Shown here: one piece after another, positions 24,517-34,929 of the stretch
Numbering within the stretch: the first letter of the stretch is position 1
Layout of the letters: every line of letters begins with the position of its first letter
NCBI RefSeq assembly: GCF_050947335.1
Contig: NC_134997.1
Location: 4,402,001 to 4,466,000, forward strand
Reading direction: 5' to 3'
Source of the DNA: Megachile rotundata
Taxonomy: Eukaryota > Arthropoda > Insecta > Hymenoptera > Megachilidae
DNA length: 64,000 bases
Notes under the pieces: model-generated
Told to the model about the DNA's origin: nothing
The model's database searches: none
The model's input: the letters and a program-made list of their open reading frames with translations, nothing else
Position numbers and translations under genes: made by a program

Positions 24517-25290
24517 AATTAGTGAATTATTGCAATCGTTAATTAAATGTATAACATTTCAGTTGTTCAGTTATTCTTTTATTTGCTTCAAATCTTTGTT
24601 CCGAATTGTTTGTGTATTCCTGACTCCAAGTTTCTCATGGATCTCATTTCTGTCAACATAAAAATAGTAAGATATCTTGGAAATGAGAATTTTATCGGAG
24701 TGTCGTTATTACACAGAAAGATATTTTTATTTTTTTGATTACCAACTCCACTTTCAGGTGCATCACAATTATAATTTCCGTTGAACTCATTCTAAACCAT
24801 ACTTTTCTTAATAAAATGAATGATTCGCAATTAATTATTAAATAACAGTGAAATTGTTAAAAGGTTTTTTCATCGGTACTAATACCGTGTTGATTTTGTC
24901 CAGTTTTTATTAGAAACTGAACTGGAACTTGCAAGCTGATAAAAGCAATACCTAGACAGACTTATAAATCTTCGCTCATGTTGAGGTTATGCCACCAATA
25001 TTATACAATTTATAGTTTTTCAAATTGTCCATATTACTCAAATTTCCCAGAACTAAATCCTGTAATATATTCGGCTAAAAATAATTCCAAAGTACTTGCA
25101 CCATTTCAAAATAAACATCTTTGCAATACCGTTAATCACTCAAACTTCCATCGTTTAAGCATTAGGAAGTTTTAATTATTTTCTCTCTAGATTGTTTACG
25201 GATAATATCACATCAAGTTTTATCCACTGTTATCATTATTTTATTTTTTTAAAAACGTACTTATCTTTTAAAATAAACGGCTCATATAGT
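24517..25290 (-). repeat. Dispersed repeat family X, copy 1 (possible old transposon)
   Basis: This aligns over most of its length with 47990-49580. Shared strings include attattg-aa-cgttaattaaa at the left and agctgataa, gtgaaattgttaa and tttatagttttt-like segments inside. On minus, both copies have an ATG at the same place (24800 here, 48307 there) opening into a related short peptide with the pattern F-x-x-N-Y-x-C-x-A-x-E-S. This copy has a stop at codon 3. The conserved acidic start may be the remnant of a transposase N-terminus, but no catalytic domain was found and the family is unassigned. Confidence 0.6.
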
Positions 25291-25299
25291 GTTTGCTAT

Positions 25300-26435
25300 A
25301 TACCGGTCAATTGCATCGACATTATTTTTCTTTTTCCTTTTTGTTTGTATGTTATATAACGTGAACAATGCAAGAGGCATGCCACGCCAAACAAACGATT
25401 AACCTCGAACTTGCCACGACCTCTGGACGCTTCCCATTCGATTCGATACTCATCATTCCGTGCAACTGCTCACTGTTTCTTAACTAACAGTCGTCAATCA
25501 TAGTCCATCATTATTAATACCTTTTTTTCTGATACTACCTTTCGATCTTAAAACCTGTTCTATGGGAATGATGTTCTACAGGATCTTTTGGTACCAAATC
25601 CTAAATTATTTATAAATTATTAAAACTACCTTTAAAAAATTTGATAGGCAAGATTCCACTTTAATATCATACATTTGTTAACTAGGAATGTAACTCTAGT
25701 GCAATTATGACTGAATTTCGATGTACTATGTTGGATACTAATTACGAATGGAAATTGTATGTTGAAGTACCAGTTGCGGTTGTCTGCATATATTTATGAT
25801 ATTACGTCGTTAATTGTCAAGTATGAGCGATGGAACAAACTTTTACACAATTCGTCATTTCGCATTTGGCAAATTTTCGTATTAGATTAGGTCATTTCGA
25901 AAAATGGATCCTCACTTTTTATGTACCATCTTTGTTACTTTTTTGCTGGCTCTGTAAGGTCTTTAGTATTTGTGAAACTATGGAATGTGATATATGAATA
26001 GGATTCATATTGCGATTAAAAATGAACGATCTTTGTTTAAAAAAAATTAAACATATACGTTCTATTTGAAAAGTTTCAGACTGACTTAAGCAATATCAAA
26101 ATGTTTCCATTTATTTACTAATCATAGTAAATAAAAAAGATATTTGTCACATTCTCCGCACTGTTGCAATTTTATTGAGAACTCCGTTTTGATCTTAGAT
26201 AGTTGGAAAGTAAAGGAAATTAATGAGTAAAAATTATGAATAAAGTTAATATTCTATTTTACGAATAGAATATGTTTAGCGGTGAAAAACAGGGACACTC
26301 TGTACACATACGAAAATGAAATACTTTGTAGAGTTTCGAGAATTTGTTAAAAACTCGTCCCGACAGATTCTGACAGGAGAAGGTGAAAAGTTGTTAAACG
26401 ATTAGGTTAGAGTGGATGGGAGTATAGGTAGAGCG
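25300..26435. other. AT-rich stretch, no gene recognised
   Basis: No repeat or coding frame recognised. A GC-moderate patch at 25370-25460 is noted. Confidence 0.4.
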
Positions 26436-26439
26436 TGAG

Positions 26440-26725
26440 AAGAGGTTGGAGGGGCGAAAGAGGAGATGGATAAGAGCACAGCGATGAGGAGTAGCTTAGC
26501 GTCATTGAAAGGTCAACACTATCAAGTGCACACTTGTCGCCCGGTTCGTTTACAATGCAAGCTGCATCCCAAGCGACAAGCACGTCGCTTTCCTACGGTT
26601 CGTTCACCCCGTACCGAAATTTCTTTCCAAAGTGTCCTGTTCATCGTGGACAGGAAGGACGTAGAAGGCTTCTTGTATCTACACAGTGATCTGCTACGAA
26701 ACAATCTCAAATATTTCAACTAATT
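26440..26725. other. GC-richer patch with overlapping open frames on both strands
   Basis: Plus frame 26466-26723 (85 codons) and minus frame 26522-26719 (65 codons) overlap completely and neither shows a domain. Treated as compositional. It directly precedes a simple-repeat block. Confidence 0.3.
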
Positions 26726-26739
26726 TAATTCTATTGATT

Positions 26740-27480
26740 AGAATTTAGATATCTAAAAATTTAAAAGAATTTAGATATTTAAAATTTGGAAATCTGGAAA
26801 TTTGAAATTTCAGTATTTGTAAGTCGTCAAATTATCAAGTAATTTGAAAAATAAATTATCAAATTTTTAAATTTGTAGATTAGTAGATTAGTAGATTACT
26901 AGATTCCTAAATAGTTAGATTTTTTAAGTACCAACATTCCAAACTTTTAAATATCTAAGTTTCCAAATTTCTAAATATGTAGGTTTTTGAATTTCCATAT
27001 TATCAAACTCTTGAATTTCTAAATTACTAGGTTACCCATTTTCAAAATAGTTAGTTTGTCCAATGCCCAAATTAGTAAATCTCTAAATATCTAATTAAGT
27101 GTTCAAACCTCCATATCATTAATCTCCTGAATTTCCAAATTTTCAAATTTTCTAAATTAACAAATTACCAAATTTCAAAATAATTAGATTGTTGACTGCC
27201 CAAATTTCTAAATACCTTAGTTTACAAACTTCCATACAAATCACCTGAATTTCTAACTTACCAGATTACCAAATGTCAAAACAATGAAATTGTCCAATGC
27301 CAAAATTTCTAAACTTTCATATCATCAATCCCCTAAATTTCTAAATTTTCAAACTTACAAATTTACAAAATAAAACTTGCAGATCCGAAAATTTGTTATC
27401 TTAAAAGTTCTCGAATACTCAGATTCCCAAAATTCCCACTCCCCAAGTGTACAAACATTTCCCAAAATTCGTAATTTGAC
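26740..27480. repeat. Degenerate 8-bp simple-repeat block (AAATTTCY orientation)
   Basis: Steps such as ccaaatttctaaat and gattaccaaatttc. Includes a short run of agattagtagatt at about 26876-26900. Confidence 0.8.
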
Positions 27481-28360
27481 CCAAAGTTCGCTACACAGCT
27501 CATCGCCGTATTTTCACAGGTCTTTTATTCGGTCGTCCGTTTACATAATTCAAATTATCGTCTCTCTTTCTCTTTCCCTTTCGTCATCATCATTCCCCTC
27601 GTGACCGTCCCCCTCTTCCTCGAATGTAATTTCGACGTCACGCAGTTGCGTCTCGTCGCAACATTGCACTCCAATTAAACCGGTCGAACGAATTCCCCAT
27701 CGACCATTTGCATTTTCATCTGCACGCGTTGTATTTACGTGTCAATTTCCTCGGTGGACCATCGAAGTGGATTGAGAATAGTAACACGAGGGATCGGAGT
27801 GGAAGGTGAGATGGAAGGCATCATCATCATCGCGATGATGATCATCATCGGGGTATCTAGAATTCGAAGTTGGGCTGGTTCGTTTGGCGCCAAGCCAGGC
27901 CGACTTACCCAATTAGGTTTCATCACTGGGTCGGCAGCTTCCCTGGCTGCCAATATTTGCAATACCTAACTAAACTGATCCAATTATAACCAAACCACTG
28001 GTCCATCACTCGATCGACATTATAGTTTGCTCTGCACCAGATACGAGTTACATACATGTACTGTTTGTACCGATGTTTCTGCTCTCTCGGCTTCGTTATT
28101 GAATTATGGTTTCGATTGACAAATACAGGGGCGATTAAAGTGAGAAGTGGGATGCTTGAAAAAACAACGTTGAATGTGCCATGAGTACTGTTATTCCCCT
28201 GCCGAGAATAAAGAGGAGAACATTTTTGTTCGTATGTTTTAGTACCGTGCGCTTGCCATGAGATGAGCTGTAGTGAGATACCCTAGTTTCTTTGTTTTTT
28301 GACCCAACTGATGTGTACGGTTGTTGTAACGAGTTGTCCTACCTTAACTTAAATGTGGGT
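27481..28360. other. GC-richer, mostly non-repetitive island
   Basis: Contains a pyrimidine-rich run (about 27555-27610), a perfect 20-bp palindrome ATCATCATCGCGATGATGAT at 27823-27842 and CpG-containing sequence. Open frames on both strands (27735-27962 minus, 27739-27969 plus) mirror each other through the palindrome and are not supported. Flanked on both sides by simple-repeat blocks. Regulatory DNA or an untranslated exon is possible. Confidence 0.35.
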
Positions 28361-28369
28361 TTCAAATAA

Positions 28370-29430
28370 ATTTGAAAAATTTTCGAGATTTTAGCGGTAC
28401 AGATTTTTAAATTTTCTAGGTCTCAAGTTCTTAAATTTTCAAGATCTCAACATACAGGTTTAAAAATTCCCTAGGTTTGAAATTCTTACGTTTAAAAAAT
28501 TTCAGCTGCATAGATTATTGAGTTGCCTAAGTCCTAAATTTCTTAATTTTCAAATTTTCTTGCTTGCAACTCTTAAAATATTTAGGTCTCAAATATGTCA
28601 CTTATCTTTCCATAGTTCTACATTTCTAAGGCTCCGAATTTCAAAAATTCCCGAAATCTCTAGTTTTCTGAGGTTCCAAATTTTTAATATCACAAATTTC
28701 CATGTTTTCAAGGTTACAAAACATGTATTTTCCAAAATTTCCAAGATTCTGAATTCTGTGAAGTCCTAACTTTGTAACATTCCAATTTTACGAGTTTCCT
28801 AAATCTCAACTTTCCTAGAATTCCAAAGTCTCAAATTCTTAAGGTCTCAATTTTCCAAATTCCAAAAGGTTCTCAGTTTTCAGATTTGTAATCTGATTTC
28901 TGAAATTCCTGAGGTCCCAAATTCTCAAGTTTGTAAAACTCCGAATCCCTAAATTTACAAATTTTCAAAATCCCTCATTTCTAAAATCACCGAATTCTCA
29001 AAATCCTTCAAATTTTTAAATACTTAAATCTCTAAATCTTCAAATCACCAAATCTCCAATTATCCCAATCCTCAAATTTCTGAATCCATAAATTCCTAAA
29101 TCCCTAAATCCACAAATCTCTGAATTCACAAGTTCCTAAAGAAAAATATTCCAAAATCCTGAAATTTCCTTATCTCCAGTTTCCCAAATCCTCAAATCTC
29201 TGAATCCATAAATCCCTAAAGCCAAAATTTCCTAAACCCTAAAATGTCTAATTTCCCAAATCCTCAAATCTTTGAATTCATAAATCCCTAAATTCACAAA
29301 TCCCTGAATCCAAAAATCCCTAAATCCTCAAATGCACAAAGCACCAGATCCCTAAATCACCATATGTCCAAATTTGAATCTCTCTCATTATAAAACCAAA
29401 ATCAAAAGTATCCAAACTCGTAAACCCTCA
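28370..29430. repeat. Degenerate 8-bp simple-repeat block (AAATCCCT orientation)
   Basis: More than 1 kb of steps such as caaatccctaaat, tcctcaaatctctgaatcc and ttccaaaattcc. Near 29040-29320 a larger motif (cctcaaatctctgaatccataaa) repeats. Ends sharply at a GC-rich island. Confidence 0.85.
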
Positions 29431-29435
29431 AAAGT

Positions 29436-30450
29436 TCAAACTTGCCGCCGAAAATCGCGTCGATCACACCATCCGCATTCATTTCCCCAGAAACAGGAAA
29501 TTTGCCGTTGACTGTACTCGGTACACGCATGCTTTCGAGGTTTCAAGAAGAGAATCCGCGGTAGTCCATTGGCATCGGCAGCCCGAGTCGAATAGGAACA
29601 CATCCGGCCGTTTTCAACGGGGTGTGTATAAAGGAGACGCTCACAACGCTCGGCGTTCGGGGGACAGAAAGAGAGAGCGGTAGTCGTTGGCCAGCGGTAA
29701 GGGGCTTCGGAACAGGGCGTTGGGGGGCGGCGGAGGGAAGAGAAAAGAGATGGAAGGAGCCGTGGCCGCCTCACCGCTATTCCAGGCATTCGATTTGGTA
29801 TTTTTCTTTGTGCATCGCGGATAGTTCGAATTGTTCTGCAAGCAGGCCATTGATATATCGTCCCGCGGGTCCTTTGAGCCGGCTGCGCGGCTCCGAATTA
29901 TCGTTCGCGTACTCTCACGAGCCTTCTCCTGGTGTGCGAGCCCCCTTTCGCCGAATGCACTCCGCCACACCACACCGATGTCCCTTTCCGACCCTGCCTA
30001 CTACCCCTCGACATCCCTGGGTCAATTTATCCGAGCCTCACTCCTTACTTCTTTGCTTTATTTCGCTCGAAATCTACTCGTATGTGTATACCATCGGCGT
30101 GCCGACTGCGCAACGCTTTTTCGTCTTCTCCTTCGGATACCTATCTACCTACCTAACCTACCTTTTGTCTCTCCGACTGCCACTTACGACGAACTTCACT
30201 ACAGACAGTTTAGGAATCCACCGATCACGTGCTTCACTCATCCGACTTCACCTTGCTTTTTATTCTTTGCGCCGGGATTTTTGACGGACGTGCTTTTTGG
30301 ATATGTGCGCTGGACTTTTCGGGAATTTTTGTGAGTTGCCGCGGTAGAGGCGGCTGGTTGAGTGTGTTTTGATACCAGTGCTTAAAGTATTAGTTGATCG
30401 TACGTGTTCGTGGTTTTTCGGTCGAGTCAGTGGGGAGCAAGTTATACTGA
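29436..30450. promoter_or_regulatory. Largest GC-rich island of the window; candidate promoter region
   Basis: About 1 kb of clearly higher GC and CpG, bordered on both sides by simple-repeat blocks. On plus, TATAAAGG lies at 29627-29634 and a strong donor-like GGTAAGG lies at 29696-29702, so a short first exon starting near 29655-29660 is possible. A second initiator-like TCAGT occurs at about 30426-30430. TTTGCCGTTGACTGTAC at 29501-29517 also occurs at 5253-5269. Many overlapping frames (up to 220 codons, 29622-30284 plus) are open on both strands and share no recognisable domain, so none is called as a gene. Confidence 0.4.
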
Positions 30451-30454
30451 AATA

Positions 30455-30535
30455 TATTTTACAATATAATGTAATTTATAATGTAAAATATATTTTACAT
30501 TATAATTTTACAATATAATGTTATATATTTTGTTA
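30455..30535. repeat. AT-rich near-palindromic patch (TATTTTACAWTATAAT)
   Basis: Nested inverted copies of aaatatattttacattataat. Could form a hairpin, or could be microsatellite decay. Confidence 0.6.
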
Positions 30536-30539
30536 TTGT

Positions 30540-31890
30540 TACAAATTTCCAAATTCCCTAATTTTTGGGATGCTGGAATTTTTTTGGAGTTCAATATTTT
30601 TAAATTTTAGAATTTTCATGACACTCAATTTTTTAATTTTTAAATTATTTGATTCCTTATTTTTGAAACGTTCAAACATTCCTATTCAAAACGGGAAGTC
30701 TTCTTTCGTAATATGACTATTTTTTTTATAATAGTCTCAATAGGGCAGATATTTTTATTGTACTGTTACAACATCATGAATCAATAGTAAAACGTATATT
30801 TAGGAATAAAAATTGAGCATTTAAATATAAGTCACTAACATCTTTCCTTTTCTATAATTTCCAGACTCCCAAATTTCTCAAACTTCCAAATTCTCAAGCG
30901 ATTAAATTTCCATTTCTCTAAATCCTTAAATTTCATTTTATAAAGTTCTAAGTTCTTGAATTTTTAAATTTACAAATTTCTGAACCTTCAATTTTTAAGA
31001 ACCTTCATTTTTAAGTTTTCATATTAACTCATTTTCTTTCTCAATTTTAAATTTTCAAGCTTTTAACTCTCCAATTATCTAATCTTTAAATTCTGCAGAC
31101 ATTTAAATTTTCAGAATAATTTAGCAAATTCTTAACTCCTAAATTATTCTTACAATTTCTAAATTTATAAATACCATGTTGTACAAATATAAAATTTTCA
31201 ATTTAAAAATTGTTGTTTATCCAAATTATCAGATTCTTAAATTTCAAACATAAAAGGTTGTAAGTTCACTTTATATTTCTCACAATTCTAATTCTGAAAT
31301 GTCCAGATTCTTGAATTCAAACATTTGGCAGTGTTTAAATTTTCCAATTCCCCAATTTCCAAAACAATTAATCTTTAAATTTCCAATTTCTTAAATTTTT
31401 AACTTCTGAAATTTACAAATTGTTAAATTCATGAATTTTGAGATATCCAAATCCTAAAAATCGCAAATACTCAAATATTCAAATTCCTAAATCTTTAAAT
31501 TCTTAAAGTTTTATATTTTTTATCTGCCGAAATTCTCAAATACGAAAATATCAAATTTTCAAATTTCCAAATCTTTAAATTTTTAAATCCCCAAATTCTG
31601 AAAGCTGTATATTTCTAAATCCCTAAATTTTCAAAATCTTACATTTTTATCTCTCAAATTTCCAAATACTGAAATTTCTAAATTTTCTAATTCCCAAATT
31701 CTGAAATTTCTAAATCATCAAATTCCCAAGTCCTAAAATTTCCAAATTCCCAAATTCTAAAATTCCTAAATCCTGAAATTCCCAAATTTAAATATTTCTA
31801 AATTCCCAAGTTCCAACATTTCTAAATCCCCAAATGAAAATTAACTTCCAAATCCCAAATCTCCAATTCCCAAATTATCGAACACAACGC
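30540..31890. repeat. Degenerate 8-bp simple-repeat block (AAATTTCC orientation)
   Basis: About 1.3 kb of steps such as ttccaaattcccaaattc and ctaaatcctgaaattcc, densest at 31430-31880 where the 8-bp spacing is most regular. Confidence 0.88.
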
Positions 31891-31894
31891 CCAT

Positions 31895-32605
31895 AAAATT
31901 AATCATCAGCCCGAAACCAGTCTCCCACTGTCACCCACCAGCACATTTACCCGTGGTTGTACACGTCTAATTTCCCGTAGGAAAGCACGAAAGTGTGTGA
32001 CAGTAATCGCGATAAGCGGTAATTTCAGAATTAATTCGCGTTGGCGGGGCAATTTCAGTCGCCGCTTTGAAAGGATAGGACAGCGGGCTTCTAGGAGGCG
32101 GAGGAACGGCGAAAAAGAAAAGGGATGATGAGAAGATCGTATGAGAAGGGCGACCAGTCGGTCCCTCTTTCTGTCCTCGTCTCTCCTCGTTCCTTTTCTC
32201 TTCCCTTTGCTCGCCTTTCCTTTGTTCCCACGCCTCTTCTCGGACCTCGGCGTCCTCTTCGTCTTCTTCTGCCCCCTCGCGTCCTTTCGTGATTCACCGT
32301 TACGCACAAAGGGAAGCTTGGACCCTGACTATAAGCGGATGAACAGAGAGAGAAGAGAAAAAAAGGGAAAAGCAGAGAGGAGGTGGTTTCGAGATGAGAC
32401 GGTTTGCAGGTTCTTTCGAGCGGGAGGATGCGACGTGAAAGTCGCAGGTAAAAATGAACAATTCTATGGTCCGACGAAGAGAAAATTCTGTAAAGTCTAC
32501 TCTCTGATCTGTACCGTGAAACACGCAGTTAAAACCGGTATGGGAAACCGGAAAATTGGAGAAACGTTGAAAAACCGGGACCATGATGACCGAGTCACTT
32601 AATCG
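31895..32605. other. GC-richer island with purine/pyrimidine asymmetry
   Basis: Strand-asymmetric (long pyrimidine-rich runs on plus at 32150-32290, purine-rich before and after). The asymmetry keeps frames open on both strands (31906-32307 minus, 32141-32602 plus, 32300-32716 minus), giving charged Arg/Lys/Glu or hydrophobic strings without domains. Not supported as genes. May be regulatory. Confidence 0.35.
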
Positions 32606-32612
32606 GGTATCT

Positions 32613-33095
32613 TTAACATCTTCGAAGAACGTCTGATTGAAATTAAGGCTGGAATTGTTAAGCTGGTAATGGATGTGTAGTACATTTCGTTTAACGCTGT
32701 TAATTTTAAATGTCATGTGCTATATGGACTTGGCGTTATAGGAAATATATATTAACATCTTCGAAGAACGTCTGATTGAAATTAAGGATAGAATTGTTAG
32801 ACTGCTAATAGATGTGCAGTAGATTTCGTTTAACGCTGTTAAGACTAGAACTACCAACCAGTTAAAATGACTGGTTTCAGATTTCTCATTTTTATTATTG
32901 TGATTTTGTGGAAATGTCTGTCATATTTTGTTGAGGTAAAAACTAGTTCTATATGTTACTTGATGCTTTAGTATTTATTTATTTCCCTTTTCATTTTATT
33001 TTTCATTCTTCGATAAACGAGCATTTAATGTCGGTAGTTCTAGTGTTAATATTAGACGTTATGTGCTATATGAATTTGACGTTATAGGAAATGTA
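32613..33095. repeat. 139-bp tandem duplication, second copy split by a TTAA element
   Basis: Copy 1 (32613-32751) and copy 2 (from 32752) share taacatcttcgaagaacgtc and the following sequence at 139-bp spacing. Copy 2 resumes after the element at 32839-33049, and its tail ggaaatgtat at 33087 falls exactly 139 plus 207 bp after its counterpart at 32741. Copy 1 therefore shows the empty target site. Confidence 0.93.
32839..33049. mobile_element. TTAA-flanked miniature element, copy 4, with empty-site proof
   Basis: TTAA at 32839-32842 and 33046-33049. Terminal repeats are GACTAGAACTACCAACCAG and, on minus, CACTAGAACTACCGACAT. A subterminal hairpin CCAGT-TAAAATG-ACTGG lies at the left end. The undisturbed tandem copy reads gctgTTAAtttt at the same point, with one TTAA, so the TTAA was duplicated on insertion as piggyBac-superfamily transposases do. 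No open frame, so non-autonomous. Confidence 0.92.
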
Positions 33096-33129
33096 TGAGA
33101 AACTTTCTGGCATAATGCACATAATTTGA

Positions 33130-33790
33130 AGGTAATTGGTAGTTTGGAATAAGATTATTCAGGATTTAGTCATTTGGGATGTGATGATGTGGAGATTCGG
33201 AAATTTAGGAAGTCAGATATTGGGAAGTTAGGACGGAAATTTAAGAACTCAGGAATACGGGGATTTGTGAATTCTGGAATTTAGGAATTTGAATGTAGAG
33301 ATTTGGGGTTTGCAGATTTAGAGATTTTCGGATTTGGGAATTTGAATAGTTGGAAATATGGGAATTTTGAAGCTTGTGTATTTGGTGATTTGAGAGCTTT
33401 GGAATTTGGTATTTGGTATTTGGTAATTCGGAATTTGAAAATTTGGAGATTTTAGAGTTTGGAAATTTAGGAATTTGGAAATTTGGAAATTTGGAAATTT
33501 GGAAATTTGGAAAATTGGAAATTTAGAAATTTAGAGATTTGGGAATTTGGAAATTTGGAGATTTGGAAATTTGGCAATTTAAGAATTTGAGGATTTAGAC
33601 ATTTTGTAATTTAGGATTCGGAATTTTGGAATATGTCGATTTAAAAACATGGAAATTTGATAATTTGGGTCATTATAATTTGAAACTTTGAAATTAGGAA
33701 AGTTGAAAATTTGGGAATTATGTAATTTGATCTGCGAATTCAGAAATTTAAATATTTGGAAATATAGGACAATTTCTACAATTCCTGATG
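33130..33790. repeat. 8-bp simple-repeat block (GGAAATTT orientation)
   Basis: Near-perfect GGAAATTT repeats at 33465-33520, decaying on both sides. At about 33785 the orientation flips to the next block. Confidence 0.92.
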
Positions 33791-33799
33791 TAAATTTTT

Positions 33800-34000
33800 A
33801 TGTTTAAATTTAATGAAATTCCTAAATTTCCAAATTGCCAAATTGTTAAATTTTCACATTCCCAAATTTTCGAAATCTTTCCAATTTCTAAATTTTCTAA
33901 CCTTCACATTCCAAATTCTCAAATTTCGAAATTCCCAAATATGTCAAAGTCCAAAATTCTCAAGCTCTTCATTTCCAAATGTTCAAATTCGAAGTCATTT
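33800..34000. repeat. 8-bp simple-repeat block (AAATTTCC orientation), inverted to its neighbour
   Basis: AAATTTCC/AAATTGCC-type steps begin within about 20 bp of the end of the GGAAATTT block, making the pair a large imperfect inverted repeat. Two overlapping plus-strand frames (33800-34024 and 33813-34016) are repeat by-products. Confidence 0.85.
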
Positions 34001-34113
34001 TATACTTCTGTTATAGCCTTTTAATTATAATTAAATCAAGCAGGCAATTAAATTCAGCACAATTCTATGCCTGTAGTTATCATAAAATAAAACTGAAATA
34101 TTCTAGTTTGTAT

Positions 34114-34360
34114 TTAACACACTGACTGCCACACTGAAACAATTGAAAATTGCATCAAGTAGTGTTTTAATTTTTAATCAATTTTACCAAATATTTTCAC
34201 AATATTTTATTATATTTATTTTCCATGAATCCATGTAATTAATGCGAGTATTTTTTATGAGGAAAGTGAACAAATTTTTAATAATACTCATGTTAGATCA
34301 GTTTAGCAATTTAAGTGTCACCCATATATGGATGACACTTAGTGGTAGTTAACGTGTTAA
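34114..34360. mobile_element. TTAA-flanked miniature element, copy 5
   Basis: TTAA at 34114-34117 and 34357-34360. Terminal repeats are CACACTGACTGCCAC (left) and CACGTTAACTACCAC (right, on minus). A strong subterminal hairpin at the right end has a perfect 8-bp stem (AAGTGTCA/TGACACTT). Part of a four-element cluster. Confidence 0.75.
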
Positions 34361-34394
34361 CAGATTTATATAAAATTCGTATGGTTTTTAAACA

Positions 34395-34621
34395 TTGACC
34401 CTTTCCTCTCCTACGCCGATATATTTCTCATGGATCTCATAAATAATTCAGATAAATACATTAGTTAAATATATATATTTTCATTTATACACTTCTTATA
34501 ATAAATGGAAAATATTTGCTACAATAACACTGTTGCAGTATATTTTATTACCCCTTGCTTAATCTATTTTGTGAATTAAGGAGTTGGTAGATAAAAGAAA
34601 TGAAGGACTGCGAAGGGTCAA
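34395..34621. mobile_element. TIR miniature element TTGACCCTT...AAGGGTCAA
   Basis: Ends are TTGACCCTTTCCTCTCC and, on minus, TTGACCCTTCGCAGTCC. The outer TTGA/TCAA could be a mutated TTAA target (ends of the TTAACCCTT type are common in piggyBac-like miniature elements) or part of the terminal repeat. 227 bp, no open frame. Confidence 0.65.
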
Positions 34622-34631
34622 AATATACAAT

Positions 34632-34686
34632 GGGCCTCGCCCGTTAAATTCGAATTTGGTACAAAAGATCTTGGAGGGCGAGTCCC
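34632..34686. repeat. Short GC-stem inverted repeat between two miniature elements
   Basis: GGGCCTCGCCC and GGGCGAGTCCC are reverse complements with one mismatch, separated by about 33 bp. It lies between two miniature elements and could be a remnant of a third or a stem-loop. Confidence 0.6.
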
Positions 34687-34705
34687 ATCATTTCCACTCA
34701 AGGGA

Positions 34706-34917
34706 TTAACTTTAAAATCGGTCAAATGACCGCTCCACAAGTTACGAACTTCAAGTTAACAATTTGTTAAAAAGCTTATCGTGAAATCTACGCTTAGTTT
34801 TATTAATATAAAGAATTAATACTTATACGATTTTATGGTGAATCGCCTATTTATTTTTCAACTTCGTTTTTAATTTTAAATAGAGAACTCATTATACGTC
34901 GTTAGGTTTAGTGTTAA
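34706..34917. mobile_element. TTAA-flanked miniature element, copy 6
   Basis: TTAA at 34706-34709 and 34914-34917. The left end has the hairpin CGGTC-AAAT-GACCG followed by gctccacaagtt. The right end on minus starts CACTAAACCTAACGACG. Both ends align with copy 2 (4854-5078), inverted. No open frame. Confidence 0.85.
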
Positions 34918-34929
34918 AGCTTAATGGTC

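Noticed and set aside
29622..30334. Long open frames (up to 220 codons) on both strands
   Set aside because: Several frames overlap on both strands in one GC-rich island, none has a domain or coherent composition. This is expected where stop codons are rare.
31906..32716. Charged open frames on both strands
   Set aside because: Explained by purine/pyrimidine strand asymmetry; overlapping and without domains.
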